Assembly: GCA_947305345.1 (NCBI GenBank)
Contig: CAMZDH010000053.1
Coordinates: 1 to 5,434, forward strand
Direction: 5' to 3'
DNA: 5,434 bases
Origin: an uncultured Lachnospiraceae bacterium
GTDB taxonomy: Bacteria > Bacillota > Clostridia > Lachnospirales > Lachnospiraceae
Part shown: piece by piece, positions 5,392 through 5,434 of the stretch
Numbering within the stretch: position 1 is the first letter of the stretch
Layout: each line of letters starts with the position of its first letter
The notes under the pieces: generated by a model
Database searches by the model: none
What the model saw: the letters and a program-made list of their open reading frames with translations, nothing else
What the model was told of the DNA's origin: nothing
Program-made: the position numbers and the translations under genes

Positions 5392-5434
5392 ACCAGGACC
5401 TCCCTTCCTTGGCTTCAACGAGCAGCGGCACGGA
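5375..5434 (-). CDS. polA: DNA polymerase I, last 19 codons, cut by the window edge
   Basis: The minus strand from the right edge reads SVPLLVEAKEGRSWYETKG then TGA (5377-5375). 'VPL.VE...G..WYE.K' is the typical extreme C-terminus of DNA polymerase I (E. coli PolA ends with a VPLLVEVGSG...W version). The polA-coaE order with a short overlap is a common arrangement in Clostridia and supports this call. The stop lies 17 nt inside coaE, whose ribosome binding site is embedded in the last polA codons. Only 19 residues are visible, so the call rests on this short match and on context. Confidence 0.75.
   Translation of the reverse strand, partial: SVPLLVEAKEGRSWYETKG

Noticed and set aside
5392..5418. 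TTG start for coaE at 5418
   Set aside because: It would place the GGGAGG ribosome binding site inside the coding region; ATG 5391 is spaced correctly from it and begins just before the P-loop strand.

Overview
The window looks like a piece of a chromosome from an anaerobic Firmicute, most likely an uncultured Lachnospiraceae-type gut or rumen Clostridium relative. Three things point that way: AGGAGG-type ribosome binding sites before almost every gene, an acetate-forming enzyme (Pta) next to the Firmicute tRNA-modification enzyme TmcAL, and a small protein of a type I associate with Lachnospiraceae (DUF5721-like). Coding DNA is fairly GC-rich by eye and the intergenic promoter regions are AT-rich. 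I see no mobile element, CRISPR array, tRNA, rRNA or phage signature. It is mostly ordinary housekeeping chromosome.

Layout. Positions 1-345 (minus) hold the N-terminal 115 codons of an AMP-binding acyl-CoA synthetase that runs off the left edge. Divergent from it, 445-900 (plus) encodes the DUF5721-like protein, which converges with a minus-strand pair: pta (1530-2522) followed, 3 bp downstream, by a cytidylate kinase-like gene (897-1526). The two convergent genes share the 4-bp palindrome TTAA as overlapping stop codons. Upstream of pta lies a 184-bp AT-rich intergenic region carrying a near-consensus promoter for pta and an extended -10 promoter for the divergent tmcAL (2707-3945, plus). 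A strong 12-bp stem terminator follows tmcAL.

The right end is a minus-strand, tightly overlapped cluster read from the right edge: the last 19 codons of polA, then coaE (overlapping polA by 17 nt), then a WalJ/YycJ-type metallo-beta-lactamase-fold hydrolase gene (4-bp ATGA overlap with coaE).

The one real anomaly is coaE. Its N-terminal half stops at 5041, and its recognisable C-terminal half continues in the +1 frame from about 5072 to 4815. Roughly 15-20 residues of the family core are missing at the junction. This is best read as an out-of-frame internal deletion, or an assembly error at that spot, in a gene that is normally essential.

Functionally, several genes touch acetyl and CoA chemistry: an acyl-CoA synthetase, Pta (acetyl-CoA to acetyl phosphate), TmcAL (uses acetate to acetylate tRNA-Met), and CoaE (last step of CoA synthesis). 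This may be coincidence of housekeeping genes. I did not find a convincing undescribed system.
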